Part shown: piece after piece, positions 47,900-60,578 of the stretch
Numbering within the stretch: the first letter of the stretch is position 1
Layout of the letters: each line of letters opens with the position of its first letter
DNA from: Siphonodentalium dalli
Lineage: Eukaryota > Mollusca > Scaphopoda > Gadilida > Siphonodentaliidae
Reading direction: 5' to 3'
DNA length: 64,000 bases
Assembly: GCA_032622095.1 (NCBI GenBank)
Contig: CP136063.1
Span: 37,054,106 to 37,118,105 of the forward strand
Made by a program: the position numbers and the translations under genes
The notes under the pieces: model-generated
Told to the model about the DNA's origin: nothing
Database searches by the model: none
Seen by the model: the letters and a program-made list of their open reading frames with translations, nothing else

Positions 47900-48589
47900 T
47901 TCAACTCCAAATAGTGACCCACTGCAGAGCAAAAGTCGCTTCTGCAAAACGCCGGCTTTGTTTTGTTACAGCGCGTCACCAAAGACGACGTCACGGAAAA
48001 ATATTTTGGTCGCCATTGTTGCCGCCATCTTCTATTTGGAAAACAATTTCTTGTATGAGATGTAAGGTAATTACTTCACCTCAGTATTTCCAACTCAACT
48101 GTAAGAATCGGTGGAATTGTCTCGACAATAATGCTCAACGATGTGAATATGAGGGAATTTCGGTAATTCTTCAAAATCTGTCAGCCATTGTGGGCGTCAT
48201 TTTGGATTTGGGAGACCTTTATTTGGATATGGTACAAGGACAGTTCTTCGCCTAAGTGTTCCCAACTCACAATAGTAAGCAGATAAGGTAACCTGATATC
48301 GGACAATAATATCCCACAATGAATCTATATTATGGTCCCTTTGTGTTCGCCAATGACTCTTCTATGAGACAAGATGGCGTACTAAGTTTGTAACAAAACA
48401 GTTGATGGGAATTTAATGACAATCTTGTAAATTTCAAAGGCATCATACATCAGGAAAACACACACAAGCCCAACGATAATAGACGGAAACTTGTATCTAA
48501 AATAGTGAGTGACACCAACGCCATTTTTCAAAGAAAATCGGTGAATTATCTAGCTCGCATATTTTCGTGGTAAATAACCAGGCGCGAAA
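47900..48589 (+). promoter_or_regulatory. Putative LINE 5' UTR/promoter
   Basis: Contains gccgccatctt (48021-48031) and caagatggcg (48370-48379), matching the AAGATGGCGGC type of YY1 site found near the start of mammalian L1. It also has gacgacgtcacgg near 47981-47993, a CRE-like word. An internal similarity (cagtatttccaactcaa/agtgttcccaactcac) suggests an old duplication. The role is inference. Confidence 0.35.
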
Positions 48590-49519
48590 ATGCCAGACAA
48601 ACGCCAACAAATTTCCACGTCCAGTAACGACGAAAGCTTCAACGCTGATAACAAACAACCTCTCAAAAATAGGAAACCCGCAATAGCAGCAAGTAAAAAG
48701 CAGAAAATCGACACCATTGCTTCATCAAGCCAGCAAAAACTGAAATTTAAACCAGAAAATTCTACAGGAATCGAAGAGAGTCTAGCACTCATCAATCAAA
48801 AGCTAGACAAACTGGTCACTAAAGAACAGTTGGATGAATGTATAAAACCACTCGTGAGAAGGGATGACCTTGACAAAACGTTGGAGAAATTAAAATTAGA
48901 CTACGATCAGAAAATAAAGGACGCCAGGGATAATTTTTCTGGAAAATTGTTTGACATTGAACAAAATTTTGACTCATTGAGGGATGAAGTGAAATCTCTG
49001 AAACGCGACTCTGATGCGAAAGATGAAGAAATGGTGAAACTAAAAGGTGAAAACAAAAAACTGAATGAAAAGGTGAACAATCTTGAGCAACAAACAAGAA
49101 AAGAAAGTGTGAGAATCTTTGGCCTTGAAGGTGATTCTAAAGATGAATCCAGACTTGACTGCGAGAAAAAGGTAGTTGAAATGTGCAATAAGAAACTAAA
49201 TCTAAATATCACCCTTGCAGACATAAGTATTGCACACAGATTGGGTCAGTATGTTACTAACCAAACATCACCAAGAGCAATGATTTGCAAATTTGTGTCC
49301 AGAAGGTCTAAAAATGACATAATTGCTGCAAGGAAAATCCTAAAAGGCACAAGATTAGTAATAAAAGACGACCTGACTCAGATGAACAATGCTCTGCTTA
49401 AAGCATCTAAGGATGCCCAGGGGATTCAAGACTCTTGGACTGTAAATGGAAAAATATTTGTGAAATATTCAGATGCAGGGAAGAGAAATAAGGAAGTTAA
49501 ATCACTTTCTGACATATAA
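48590..49519 (+). CDS. LINE ORF1 protein (RNA-binding chaperone type), 309 aa
   Basis: Begins at an ATG after a stop-rich leader. Basic region at 25-40 (KNRKP...SKKQK). A long charged heptad-like coiled coil runs from about 62 to 168. It is followed by an RRM-like fold (RKESVRIFGLEG at 170-181, IAHRLG at 214-219, MICKFVSRRSKNDIIAARK at 231-249) and a C-terminal segment (VIKDDLT...NGKIFVKYSD). This is the order of L1-type ORF1 proteins, which trimerise through the coil and bind the element's RNA. The frame is intact. The last ~27 codons and the following spacer are the start of the tandem array downstream. Confidence 0.88.
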   Translation: MPDKRQQISTSSNDESFNADNKQPLKNRKPAIAASKKQKIDTIASSSQQKLKFKPENSTGIEESLALINQKLDKLVTKEQLDECIKPLVRRDDLDKTLEKLKLDYDQKIKDARDNFSGKLFDIEQNFDSLRDEVKSLKRDSDAKDEEMVKLKGENKKLNEKVNNLEQQTRKESVRIFGLEGDSKDESRLDCEKKVVEMCNKKLNLNITLADISIAHRLGQYVTNQTSPRAMICKFVSRRSKNDIIAARKILKGTRLVIKDDLTQMNNALLKASKDAQGIQDSWTVNGKIFVKYSDAGKRNKEVKSLSDI

Positions 49520-52500
49520 CTATGTAAATCCCAAATGATACCATAAAGTAATTGTTCATTTGGTGTTGAATGCTGACACACATCATTGTAAATTATTGTG
49601 TGACACCCACCCATATATTGAATGTCTGCTCATAATGTGAATTCCAATATAAAACCCTCATATTATGTAATGACTGTAAATGGAAAAAATTGTGAAGAAT
49701 TTAGATCATGTGAAGAGAAATAAGGAAGTAAAACCAATTTTGAAATATAACTATGTAAATCCCAAATGATACCATAAAGTAAATGTTCAGTTGGTGTTGA
49801 ATGGTTACATATATCATTGTAAATTATTGTCTGACACCAACCCATATATTGAAAAATGGCTGCTCATAATGTGAATTTCAATATAAAACCCTCATATTAT
49901 GTAATGACTGTAAATGGAAAAAATTGTGAAGTATTCAGATCATGAGAGGAGAAATAAAGAAGTTAAATAAATTTATGATATATAACTATGTAAATCATTT
50001 GGTGTTGAATGCTGACATACATCAATGTAAATTATTAAAAAGTAAATGTTCATTTGGTGTTGAATGGTGACATATATCATTGTAAATTATTATGTGACAC
50101 CCACCCACACATTGAATAATGTCTGCTCTTAATGTGGATTTCAATAAAAAAAATACCTCATACTATGTAATGACTGCAAATTCAGATCATGGGAAGAGAA
50201 ATAAAGAAGTTAAAAAAAATTATGATAAATAACTATGTAAATCCCAAATGATACCATAAAGTAAATTATCATTTGGTGTTGAATGCTGACATATATAATT
50301 GTAAATTATTGTGTAACACCCATATATTTAAAAATGTCTGCCCATAATGTGAATTTCAATGTAAAACCCTCATCTAAGTAATGACTGTTTATAGAAAAAT
50401 ATTTGTGAAGCATTCAGATGCTGGGAAGAGAAATAAGGAAGTTGAATCAATTTCTCATACATAACTATGTAAATCCCAAATAACACCATAAAGTAAATAT
50501 TCATTTGGTGTTGAATGCTGACACATATCATTGTAAATTATTGTGAGACACCCACATATTGAACAATGCCTGCTCATAATGTGAATTTCAATGTAAAACC
50601 CTCATTTAGGTAATGACTATATATTGACAAATATTTATGAAGTATTCAAATGCTGGGAAGAGAAGTGAGGAAGTTAAATCACTTCCTGATATATGACTAT
50701 GTAAATCCCAAATGATACCATAAAGTAAATGTTCAATTGGTGTTGTACGCTGACATATATCATAGTAAATTATTGTATGACACCCATATATTGAATAATG
50801 TCTGGTCATAATGTGAATTTCAATATAAAACCTTCATTTAAGTAATGAATGTATATGGAAATAAACTGTGAAGTATTGAGATCCTGGGAATAGAAATAAG
50901 GAAGTTAAATCAATTTCTGATACATAACTATGTAAATCCCCATATATTGAATAATGTCTGATCAATATGAGAATTTCAATGTAAAACTCTCATTTAAGTA
51001 ATGACTGTATATGGAAATAAATTGAGAAGTATTCAGATCCTGGGAAGAGAAATAAGGAAGTTAAATCAATTTCTGATACATAACTTTGTAAATCCCAAAT
51101 GATATCATAAAGTAAATGATCATTTGGTGTTGAATCCTGACATATATCATTGTAAATTATTGTGTGACACCCATATATTGAATAATGTCTGCTCATACTA
51201 TATATTGAATTATGTCTACTCATGATGTGAATTTCAATGTGAAACCCTCATTTAAGTAATGACTGTATATGGACACATATTTGTGAAGTATTCAAATGCT
51301 GGGAAGAGAACTATGGAAGTTAAATCAATTTCTGACACATAACTATGTAAATCCCAAATGATACCATAAAGTAAAAGTTCATTTGGTGTTGAATGCTGAC
51401 ATATATAATTGTAAATTATTGTATGACACCGATATATTGAATAATGTCTGCTCATAATGTGAATTTCAATGTAAAAGCTTCACATTAAGTAATGACTGTA
51501 TATGGAGAAATATTTGTGACGTATTGAGATCCTGGGAATAGAAATAAGGAAGTTAAATCAATTTCTGATACATAACTATGTAAATCCCCATATATTGAAT
51601 AATGTCTGATCAATATGAGAATTTCAATGTAAAACTCTCATTTAATTAATGACTGTATATGGAAATAAATTGAGAAGTATTCAGATCCTGGGAAGAGAAA
51701 TAAGGAAGTTAAATCAATTTCTGATACATAACTGTGTAAATCCCAAATGATACCATTAAAGTAAATGTTCATTTGGTGTTGAATGCTGACATATATAACT
51801 GTAAATTATTGTATGACACCCATATATTGAATAAGGTCTGCTCATAATGTGAATTTCAATGTAAAACCTTCATATTAAGTAATGACTGTATATGGAGAAT
51901 ATTTGGGAAGTATCCAGGAAGTTAAATCAATTTCTGATATATGAATATGTAAATCCCAAATGATAACATAAAGTGAATGTTCATTTGGTGTTGAATGGTG
52001 ACATATATCATTATAAATTATTGTGTGACACCCATTTCAATATAAAACCCTCATATTTTGTGTAATGACTGTAAATGGAAAAAATGTGAAGTTTTCAGAT
52101 CAGGGATGAGAAATAAAGAAGTTTAATAAATTTATGATATATTACTATGTAAATCCCAAATGATACCATAAAGTAAATTATCATTTGGTGTTGAATGGTG
52201 ACATATATAATTGTAAATTATTATGTGACACCCACCCATATATTGAATAATGTCTGCCCATAATGTGAATTTCAGTGTAAAACCCTCATCGAAGTAATGA
52301 CTGTATATGGAAAAATATTTGTGAGGTATTCAGATGCTGGGATGAAAAATAAGGAGGTTGAATCAATTCCTCATACATAACTTTGTAAATCCCAAATGAT
52401 ATCATAAAGTAAATGATCATTTGGTGTCGAATCCTGACATATATCATTGTAAATTATTGTGTGACACCCATATATTGAATAATGTCTGCTCATAATGTGA

Positions 52501-53950
52501 ATTTCAATGTGAAACCCTCATTTAAGTAATGACTGTATATGGACACATATTTGTGAAGTATTCAAATGCTGGGAAGAGAACTATGGAAGTTAAATCAATT
52601 TCTGACACATAACTATGTAAATCCCAAATGATACCATAAAGTAAATGTTCATTTGGTGTTGAATGCTGACATATATAATTATAAATTATTGTATGACACC
52701 CATATATTGAATAATGTCTGCTCATAATGTGAATTTCAATGTAAAACCTTCACATTAAGTAATGACTGTATATGGAGAAATATTTGTGAAGTATTCAGAT
52801 GCTAGGAATAGAAATAAGGAAGTTAAATCAATTTCTGATATATGACTATTTAAATCCCAAATGATACCATAAAGTAAATGTTCATTTGGTGTTGAATGCT
52901 GACATATATAATTGTAAAGTATTCTATGACACCCGTATATTGAATAATGTCTAGTCATAATGTGAATCTCAATGTAAAACCCTCATTTAAACTCTATATG
53001 GAAATATATTGTGAAGTATTCAGATCCTGGGAAGAGCAAAAAGGAAGTTAAATCAATTTCGGATACATAACTATGTAAATCCCAAAAGAAACCATAAAGT
53101 AAATGTTCATTTGGTGTTGAATGCTGACATATATAATTGTAAATTATTGTATGACACTCATATATTGAATAGTGTCTGCTCATAATGTGAATTTCAATGT
53201 AAAATCTTCATATTAAGTAATGACTGTATATGGAGAAATATTTATAAAGTATTCAGATGCAAGGAAGAGAAATAAGGAAGTTAAATCAATTTCTGAAATA
53301 TGACTATGTAAATCACAAATGATAACATACAGTAAATGTTCATTTGATGTTGAATGGTGACATATATCATTGTAAATTATTGTGTGACACCCACCCATAT
53401 ATTGAATAATGTCTGCTCATAATGTGAATTTCAATATAAAACCCTCATATTGTCTAATGACTGTAAATGGAAAATAATTGTGAAGTATTCAGATCATGGG
53501 AAGAGAAATAAAGAAGATAAATAAATTTATGATATATAACTATATAAATCCCAAATGATACCATAAAGTAAATGTTCATTTGGTGTTGAATGCTGACATA
53601 TATAAGTGTAGATTATTGTGTGACACCCATTTATTGAATAATGTCTGCCCATAATGTGAATTTCAATTTAAACAATGATTCCAAAAAGTAAATGTTCATT
53701 TGGTGTTGAATGCTGATATTATAACTGTAAATTATTATGTGACAACCATGTGTTGAATAATGTCTGCTCATGATGTGAATGTCTTTGTAAATCCCAAATG
53801 CAAAAGATACCATAAAGTAAATGTTCATTTGGTATCGAATGCTGACATATATGATTGTAAATTATAATGTGACACCCATATATTGAACAATGTCTGCTTA
53901 TGGTGTGACTTTCAATGTAAAACCCTCATAATAAGTAATGACTATTTGTA
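49430..53950 (+). repeat. Tandem array of ~232-bp monomers derived from the ORF1 3' end
   Basis: About 20 monomers, counted by tggtgttgaatg (49560, 49793, 49998, 50273, 50509, 50738 and onward to 53830). Typical spacing is 229-237 bases, with shortened monomers of ~120-156. The first monomer is the ORF1 tail itself (from 49437). Later ones begin atgactgta, repeat the KIFVKYSDAGKRNKEV coding segment and its stop, then non-coding sequence. Open frames on the minus strand here recur per monomer and are not genes. Confidence 0.95.
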
Positions 53951-55019
53951 AAAAAAATTCCATTTATTACCCACCCAAAAAGAAAATAAACCCAACCTTA
54001 CTGTATTATATCACACATATACAATTTGACCATGTTCAATCCAAGCAGCATAAACTTCACAACATTGTCCAGTACACTAAGGTTGTAAAACCAACAAATA
54101 TGATCGACCCTCCCAAAATCAACAAACTTAAAATGTTTGAATAATACGCTAGATTGTGAGCGCACCCTTAGGATCAGGGGTTACGGTGAAGTTGGAAATA
54201 TTGGTTTATTTTGAGACTCACATTGTCACTAGTCATGTAGATTAATGAGAGGGGTTGCATTACTACCGGCACGGGCCAGTGCACTGCTATAGTCTTATAC
54301 ACAATACCATATTAGAATAATCCAAGAAGAATCATACGTTGATAAACTTCATTCGACTTCAACATCTATCAGAACACAACGCGAGTTTGTCGAACACAAT
54401 AACGCTTGAAAGCAATACCAAGCAGTGGGTCAAATCTATCACCACCTGATGAATAGAACATGTCAGTTCACATCAAACTGCCACATTTATCCCGTGAAAC
54501 ACGATGGATATCATTGGTAGGTCAGACACAAGTTATTGTGACCCTAATCATACCAATCTTACACGTCGTGACTTTGTAATATTCCGATTCCATGTCATTT
54601 TTGGCCAATTTGCATACGCAGGACTACGCGTACATGATCCAACTATGAAATCATGCCGTGTGTTTTTTTTCTTCTTTTCATTGTTTGTATCCCCCAACAT
54701 TAATATTAACCAACATGTATATCAGTCACCAGATTAGTTCAACATGTTTGCCAATATTATTGGGTCTTCGTTAACAGTATTGTCTGTCGTGTCTTATATT
54801 AGCCTTTTCTGTATATATATATAATGTATACCTCCTATCAACTGCTTTGTTTACATATACTCATGCTGTGAATATTTATGCTTTTTGAATTAATATATAT
54901 GTATGACAAGGATGTGCGAGAAGGGACGACAAAGAAACAACACTTCTGTGTGATTCAACTAATTGGAAAATTAAAAACCAGGGGCAAGCGAGATAACTCT
55001 AAATTTAACATAGGCACTA
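53951..55019. other. Unique part of the LINE inter-ORF region
   Basis: No convincing ORF; a 77-codon frame at 54504-54737 has a poly-F run and no domain. Short (TA)n at about 54817-54825. Confidence 0.45.
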
Positions 55020-58000
55020 TTGATGGCTACCGATAGAATAACTCTTGGTGAGCTCCAGGGTGACAATTACAATTTCGCATCTATTTATAAGGGAGATGAC
55101 TGCGATGAAAGCACCATTTATGACATAATTAATCATTCTTCAGAATATTACGCTCCATCAAAAATAAAAGAAAAAATACCATCTAATGGGAAGACGAAGA
55201 CCTTTCTGGGTCTAAACTGTCGAAGTTTGAAGGCAAACTGGAACTCGTTTGTAGATCTTCTCTGCAACATTCAACCACAGTCATGCGGAAACTTATTCGA
55301 TGTTATCGCACTCTCCGAAGTCTTTAAAATTAGAGATACTCACTCATTAGAAGGGTACCACCCCTTTGAATATAAATCTAGACCAGATGATGACGATGGA
55401 CACGGAGGCATCGGACTCTTTATAAAAAGCAATCTAAAATATAAACTGCGTCCTGATCTGTCGATATTTATTCCCCATGTAATCGAAACTTTGTTTGTAG
55501 AAATACACCCAGGAAAGAATAATTCGTATGTCGTTGGATCCATATACAGACCAAATAGTGCTCCATTAGCTGACATCTCGGAATTTTCGGACCAACTTGA
55601 TAATATTATCATAAAAATAAACGAATCTAATTCTAAAGCATATCTTATAGGTGACTACAACATTGACTTATTACACACAAATAATCATAATAAAACCAGT
55701 GAATTCGTTAGCAAAATGTTCGAACGAGGATTTATACCATTGATAACCAAACCAACGAGGGTAACTGAGTTCTCAGCAACTTTAATTGATCATATATACA
55801 CAAATAACATATCAAACTGTAAATTCACCAGCGGAATAATACTAACAGACGTTTCCGATCACTTTGGTACGTTCCATATTGAGACCAATACTACATGCGA
55901 AACATTGTCAGAAAATAACTCAACGCTAATACCAACTCGGATAATGTCAGAAAACAACTTCAGAAAGTTTAAAAGTATACTAAACAGCTATTCGTTTGAA
56001 GAAGTATTCAGATGCCGAGATGTTAATCTCGCATATAACTCGTTCCTTAATATTTATTCACTTGCTCAAGAGGAGGCATTTCCCTTAATAACCAAAAAAC
56101 TGCCAAATAAATATATTAAACGCGAACCTTGGATGACAACGGGTCTACTAAAATCGTCAATAGAAAAACATAAAATATATATAAAAAAATTAAAAATTCC
56201 AACCAACCAAAACATTGACAATATAAGAATTACTCTCGAATATACAATCAGCTAAGAAGAAAATGTAAAAACCAATATTACGACCATGCACTAAAAGAAA
56301 ACCAATCTAACATGAGACGAACATGGTCAATATTGAAAGACGCATTAAAGATGTCTCATGACACACTTAAAATTCCAACTGAATTCCTAGTAAATGGAAC
56401 CACGAACATAACCGACCCAATATCGATAGCATGTACTTTCAACAACTACTTTTCAGACATAGGTCGAAAAATTAATAGCTCAATTTCACCTCGACCAGGT
56501 TTGGACTTTACAACTTACTTATCGAATAACAACAAATCGAATTTCTTCATGTTTCCTACAAATTCAGATGAAGTGCTCAAGTTGAGTTCAAATTTATCCA
56601 GCAAGTCATCTACGGACTTCAATAATGTTTCTGTAAAGTTAATGAAACGAACAATTAATGAAACCGTCGACCCGCTAACCCATATTTTCAATCTTTCCTT
56701 CACACAAGGTGTTGTACCAGAGCAAATGAAAATTTCAAAAATTGTGCCAATCTATAAAAACGGTGATCTCGATCGAATTGAGAACTACAGACCCATCAGT
56801 ATTTTACCAGCATTCTCCAAAATGCTGGAAAAACTAATGTATCAGCGGCTATCATCTTTTTTTACCAAGCATCATATACTACACGAAAACCAATATGGTT
56901 TTCGTAAAAACCACTCTACTGTCCACCCCCTGATCCACCTTCTAGACGAAGTTGCGAATAGCAACGACAAAAAAACCCGTGACTCAACATTGGCTGTCTT
57001 CATAGACCTATCAAAGGCATTTGACACAATTAATCATGATATTTTACTCCACAAATTAAAGCACAATGGAATACGCGGCTTAGCATACGAATGGTTTAAA
57101 AGCTACCTATCGGAACGAAAACACTATGTTAATCTTAATGGAGTTAACTCTGGAATGTTGGCAATGAAATATGGTGTACCACAAGGGTCATTCTTGGACC
57201 CTTGTTATTTTTAGTTTACGTTAATGACATGCCGAAATGTACGTCCATTAAACTCCTCTCATTCGCCGATGACACTACTATGTGTACATCAGGAAATAAC
57301 TGTGGCAAGATGCAGAATACAATTAACGGAGAACTAGAAAAACTTTTTAGATGGTGCTGCAGCAACAATCTATCAATTAATGAGTCTAAGAGTAAATACA
57401 TGCTCATACACCCCCAAAACAATGACTCAAAATGGAACGATATAAGGATACAACTGAATCGTAAAGAACTTACCCGTGTTGGAAACCAATACAAAGAAAA
57501 ATCTCTTAAATTTCTCGGAGTGATCATAGACGAGAACCTCACATTCAAGTATCATATATCCATGATGAAAAAAAAATTTTCTCATGCCACATATTGCTTA
57601 AACATGGCAAAACGATTTCTCCCCAAAAACGCACTCAAAACCCTTTATTTCGCTCTCATTCACAGTCATCTCATGTACGGCTTAATAATATGGGGCCATG
57701 CAACTATAACAGGATCATTATTTAAGTTTCAAAAGAAAGCTATACGCATTATATGCAAGACGAAATATCGTAGCCACACCGAACCACTTTTTAAGAAGGA
57801 AAAGATCCTCAAACTGCACGATCTATATCATCTCCAAATCGCATTATTTATGTACAATTGGAAAAATAAAACTCTGCCATCATCATTCGAAAAAACATTC
57901 AAATATACACCCATATCTACAACTAGACAAGCCGGAAGCTTGATGATGACAAAACCGAGAACAAATTTCTCACTAATACTTCCAAAACACGCTTTCCCCA

Positions 58001-58149
58001 ATGTATGGAACTGTTTGAACGCTTCGCTCAGAAATTCTCCAAATAAAACACAATTCAAAAAGTCTATCACCAATAATCTATTATCACAATATAGTAATGA
58101 TACTATATGTAAAATTCGAGAATGTAAATCGTGCAGAGTAACAACTTGA
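55020..58149 (+). pseudogene. LINE ORF2: APE endonuclease + reverse transcriptase, two frameshifts
   Basis: Nicks target DNA and primes reverse transcription of the element RNA. Endonuclease landmarks: LNCRSLKAN (about residue 65), LSEV, GGIGLFIK, VGSIYRPN, IGDYNIDLL, IDHIYTN and SDHFG, in the order of APE-type LINE nucleases. After a frame change near 56240 come VPIYKNGD, NYRPISILP, SKAFDTINHD and YGVPQGS. After a second frame change near 57190, just beyond GVPQGS, come LVYVNDM, FADD (57262-57273) and the C-terminal LPKHAFPNVWNCL and Cys-rich end. No other stop interrupts ~1040 codons, so the copy is young or has assembly errors at two sites. The GVPQGS, FADD and nuclease motifs suit the CR1/L2 group. 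Confidence 0.9.
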
Positions 58150-58416
58150 AATCACTGACCTTGTTATTGACATGGCCCAACAAGTATGAGTCACCCAGGC
58201 ACCCTCACCTTTTTGGGGCGATGTAATAATACGTATATTTTCAGGCACGCGTACATAATTAGCTTAGCCCCAACACTAAACACATATTCGAATGTCAGAC
58301 TGCCCTACAGGATAAGAAGACTTACCACTGACAAACCCTTCCACGCTCATCCTTGTTGTAAATACTCATTATTCAGCAATGAACGCTATCTCAATCATAC
58401 ATGTAATGTTATATTA

Positions 58417-58460
58417 CAGGGGTGGCAGGAAGACGGCCTGTACTGGCCATGCCACCCCTG
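58417..58460 (+). other. LINE 3'-UTR hairpin, copy A
   Basis: CAGGGGTGGCA (58417-58427) pairs exactly with TGCCACCCCTG (58450-58460). An inner GGCC/GGCC stem closes a six-base loop. It shares the GGAAGAC internal loop with 7906-7947. Confidence 0.85.
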
Positions 58461-58541
58461 CACATGTAAATATGTATACATATAATTATATAACACTGTA
58501 TTGTATTAATGTGCAAATAAACATTCAAACATTCAAACATT

Positions 58542-59236
58542 CTATACGACAAATGTGTAAATTTACGCCAAGATGCCACTATTTCCCCGCAGAGACAAAC
58601 GAAAGGTGGTGAAATGTCAGATAAATAGCATATTTTCACATTCCGGTGGCCATCTTGACCGCCATATTGGATTCTGGTGTCGGATTTCTGGCTAATTTGT
58701 AATGCATAACGAATCGAGCGGAAACAAGACCACATGTGATATCATCTTTGATATAATGGTGATCAAAGAGACCTGGTGCATATAAAAAATGGCCGCCATG
58801 ATGGAAGCCATCTTGTCTGGAGTCTCTGCGGCCACTTTTTTCTTGTTAACAACAGAAACAAATTAAAGAAGACATTAAGAAAGAAAATTAGTGGGGTGAA
58901 GTTGAGTCCTGGTGGGGGGCGTGCAGAGATCGATCGATATCTCCTGGACTAATCGTTCCGGGTGGAATTCAGTTCACCACGCTGCCCGGAACAGCGGAAT
59001 TTTTGTTTGCCTGACATGTGTCAAATTGAACCAAATTTCATTATCGTAGCTAAAAACCCTCCTCATCAATGGGTACAGTGTTACTCGGTGGGCCGCACCG
59101 TTGGGTGTGGCGAATTTCAAAACAAAATTATCATTGAAGAGGCTAAAACCCGACCCAGAATCCCCCCATGGAAGGTTTTTATGCTGTGGTATGGAGACGG
59201 AATGGAGCAACGTAAGGGGGTAGTTGCATAGCACTC
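58542..59236. repeat. Decayed interspersed repeat; no gene recognised
   Basis: At 58640-58815, ggccatcttgaccgccatattgga and aaatggccgccatgatgg words resemble repeats at 15.2 and 63 kb. Opposing open frames at 58962-59240 lack motifs. Confidence 0.4.
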
Positions 59237-60578
59237 CCACGTTTCATTCTAGCTTTGAGTATATGGTCATATATGGAATGAATTGCACATTTGATACTAC
59301 CGATGCGTTGTTTAGCGAAAAACGGATAATATAAATGGGTTAAATTGGCATAAATAGTATTCCGGATGCCACCCTCTGTTATGGAGTATTCCAGATGCCA
59401 CCCCAGATTTTAGGCCGGATGCCGGATGCCAGAGGGGGTGGGGTGGTCACCCTCATACGTGTACGCGAGATGAACGCTATACTGTTCGATGTTTTGGCGG
59501 GAAATTTATAAATAGCGATGTGTTACTAAAATACTGACCTATCAAAATTGACGTTACTTATCAATTGCAAATCAAAATTAACGTTACTCATTAGTTACGA
59601 CGGTTGACCTAGTGACCTAGAGACTTAGAGACTCCAGACTCCAGTATCCGGTTCCACCTCAAAGTTCATAATAATTAACATAACTGATTAAAGTGGTCAG
59701 GAGCAAAGGTGAGTTAGACTCCATTATAAATATCGAAATATTGTAAATTTGTGGATGATATTTTTCCATAAAAATGTCAACAACTTACATTTGTTACAAC
59801 TTACAAGAGACGAAAAGTGCTGAAATTCGAAACGGCTGATTAGACCACACAAGAGCTGAATCAACATAAATAAAACATAATAACAAAACAAAATATACAA
59901 ATGATGAGCAAGCAAGCTTCATGCAAATAATTCAAATCAAATTGTCTATTTCATGCAAATTCAAATAAATAAGTAATGATTAAATAACAACTAACTGCAG
60001 TGTCATTAAGGATAATGATGTTATTATCTTGATGGAAATAAAGGAATAAAAAACAGCTGCAAAGCCGCAGGCCGCCAAAATGAAAGATCTAGAAAAAAGA
60101 AAGCAAGGATCTCCCATGTCGACCAGTCTGGTGTTGGAATCAAATTAGGAAACCTGGTCACCAGAAGACTCACAGGCGCCAATGCCCCTGTGCAGTCCTG
60201 CCTCCAGGGGAGAAGCCTGCTTTCTAAAGAATTGGTCTAAATTCTTCTAATAAGCATCTTTCTATAAACTCTGCAATTAGAATTTACTTCCCATCTCTCA
60301 AACTATTTATTTCCCAAATGACACTGCAAATATTTCAGTCGGCTAGTCACTGATTCAGCAAAAATAAGCGCAAGCTGGCATAACAATTCTAGTTTGCCTA
60401 TTGTACATTTGGAGCTTGTCTTTAATTTTCTATAGACGTTTTCACATAAAAGATTGATGGAATAGTGTCAAAGCTCGAAGCCAACAAACCGGAATTATAT
60501 TTATAACTTAATCAACCAATATTCAGCGGTTCCCCTTTAAATCGACGGTTACCAAGGAAATCCAAAGTACTGCTCATC
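59237..60578. other. No gene recognised
   Basis: Short tandem words: ggatgcca(ccc) repeated near 59363-59430, tagagact repeated near 59610-59635 and aaattaacgttact near 59545-59590. Nothing coding is apparent. Confidence 0.45.

Larger units (their letters stand above)
47900..58541 (+). mobile_element. Long two-ORF LINE (CR1/L2-like) with satellite-like spacer
   Basis: Components in order: a probable 5' UTR (left edge approximate), ORF1 (48590-49519), about 20 tandem monomers (to ~53950), unique spacer, ORF2 (55020-58149) and a 3' UTR with hairpin ending in an ATTCAAAC tail (to 58541). All are on the plus strand, and both ORFs are full length, so I treat them as one insertion of ~10.6 kb. Most LINEs of this group are roughly half as long; the excess is the repeat spacer. 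An alternative is that a 5' piece and a full ORF2 come from two insertions of one family. Confidence 0.7.

Noticed and set aside
47914-48255. 113-codon frame upstream of LINE ORF1
   Set aside because: No motif. It overlaps the probable LINE 5' UTR with regulatory-type words, so it is treated as leader.
49426-53828. Recurring minus-strand ~65-codon frames
   Set aside because: They repeat once per monomer of the LINE array, antisense to the ORF1-derived segment.
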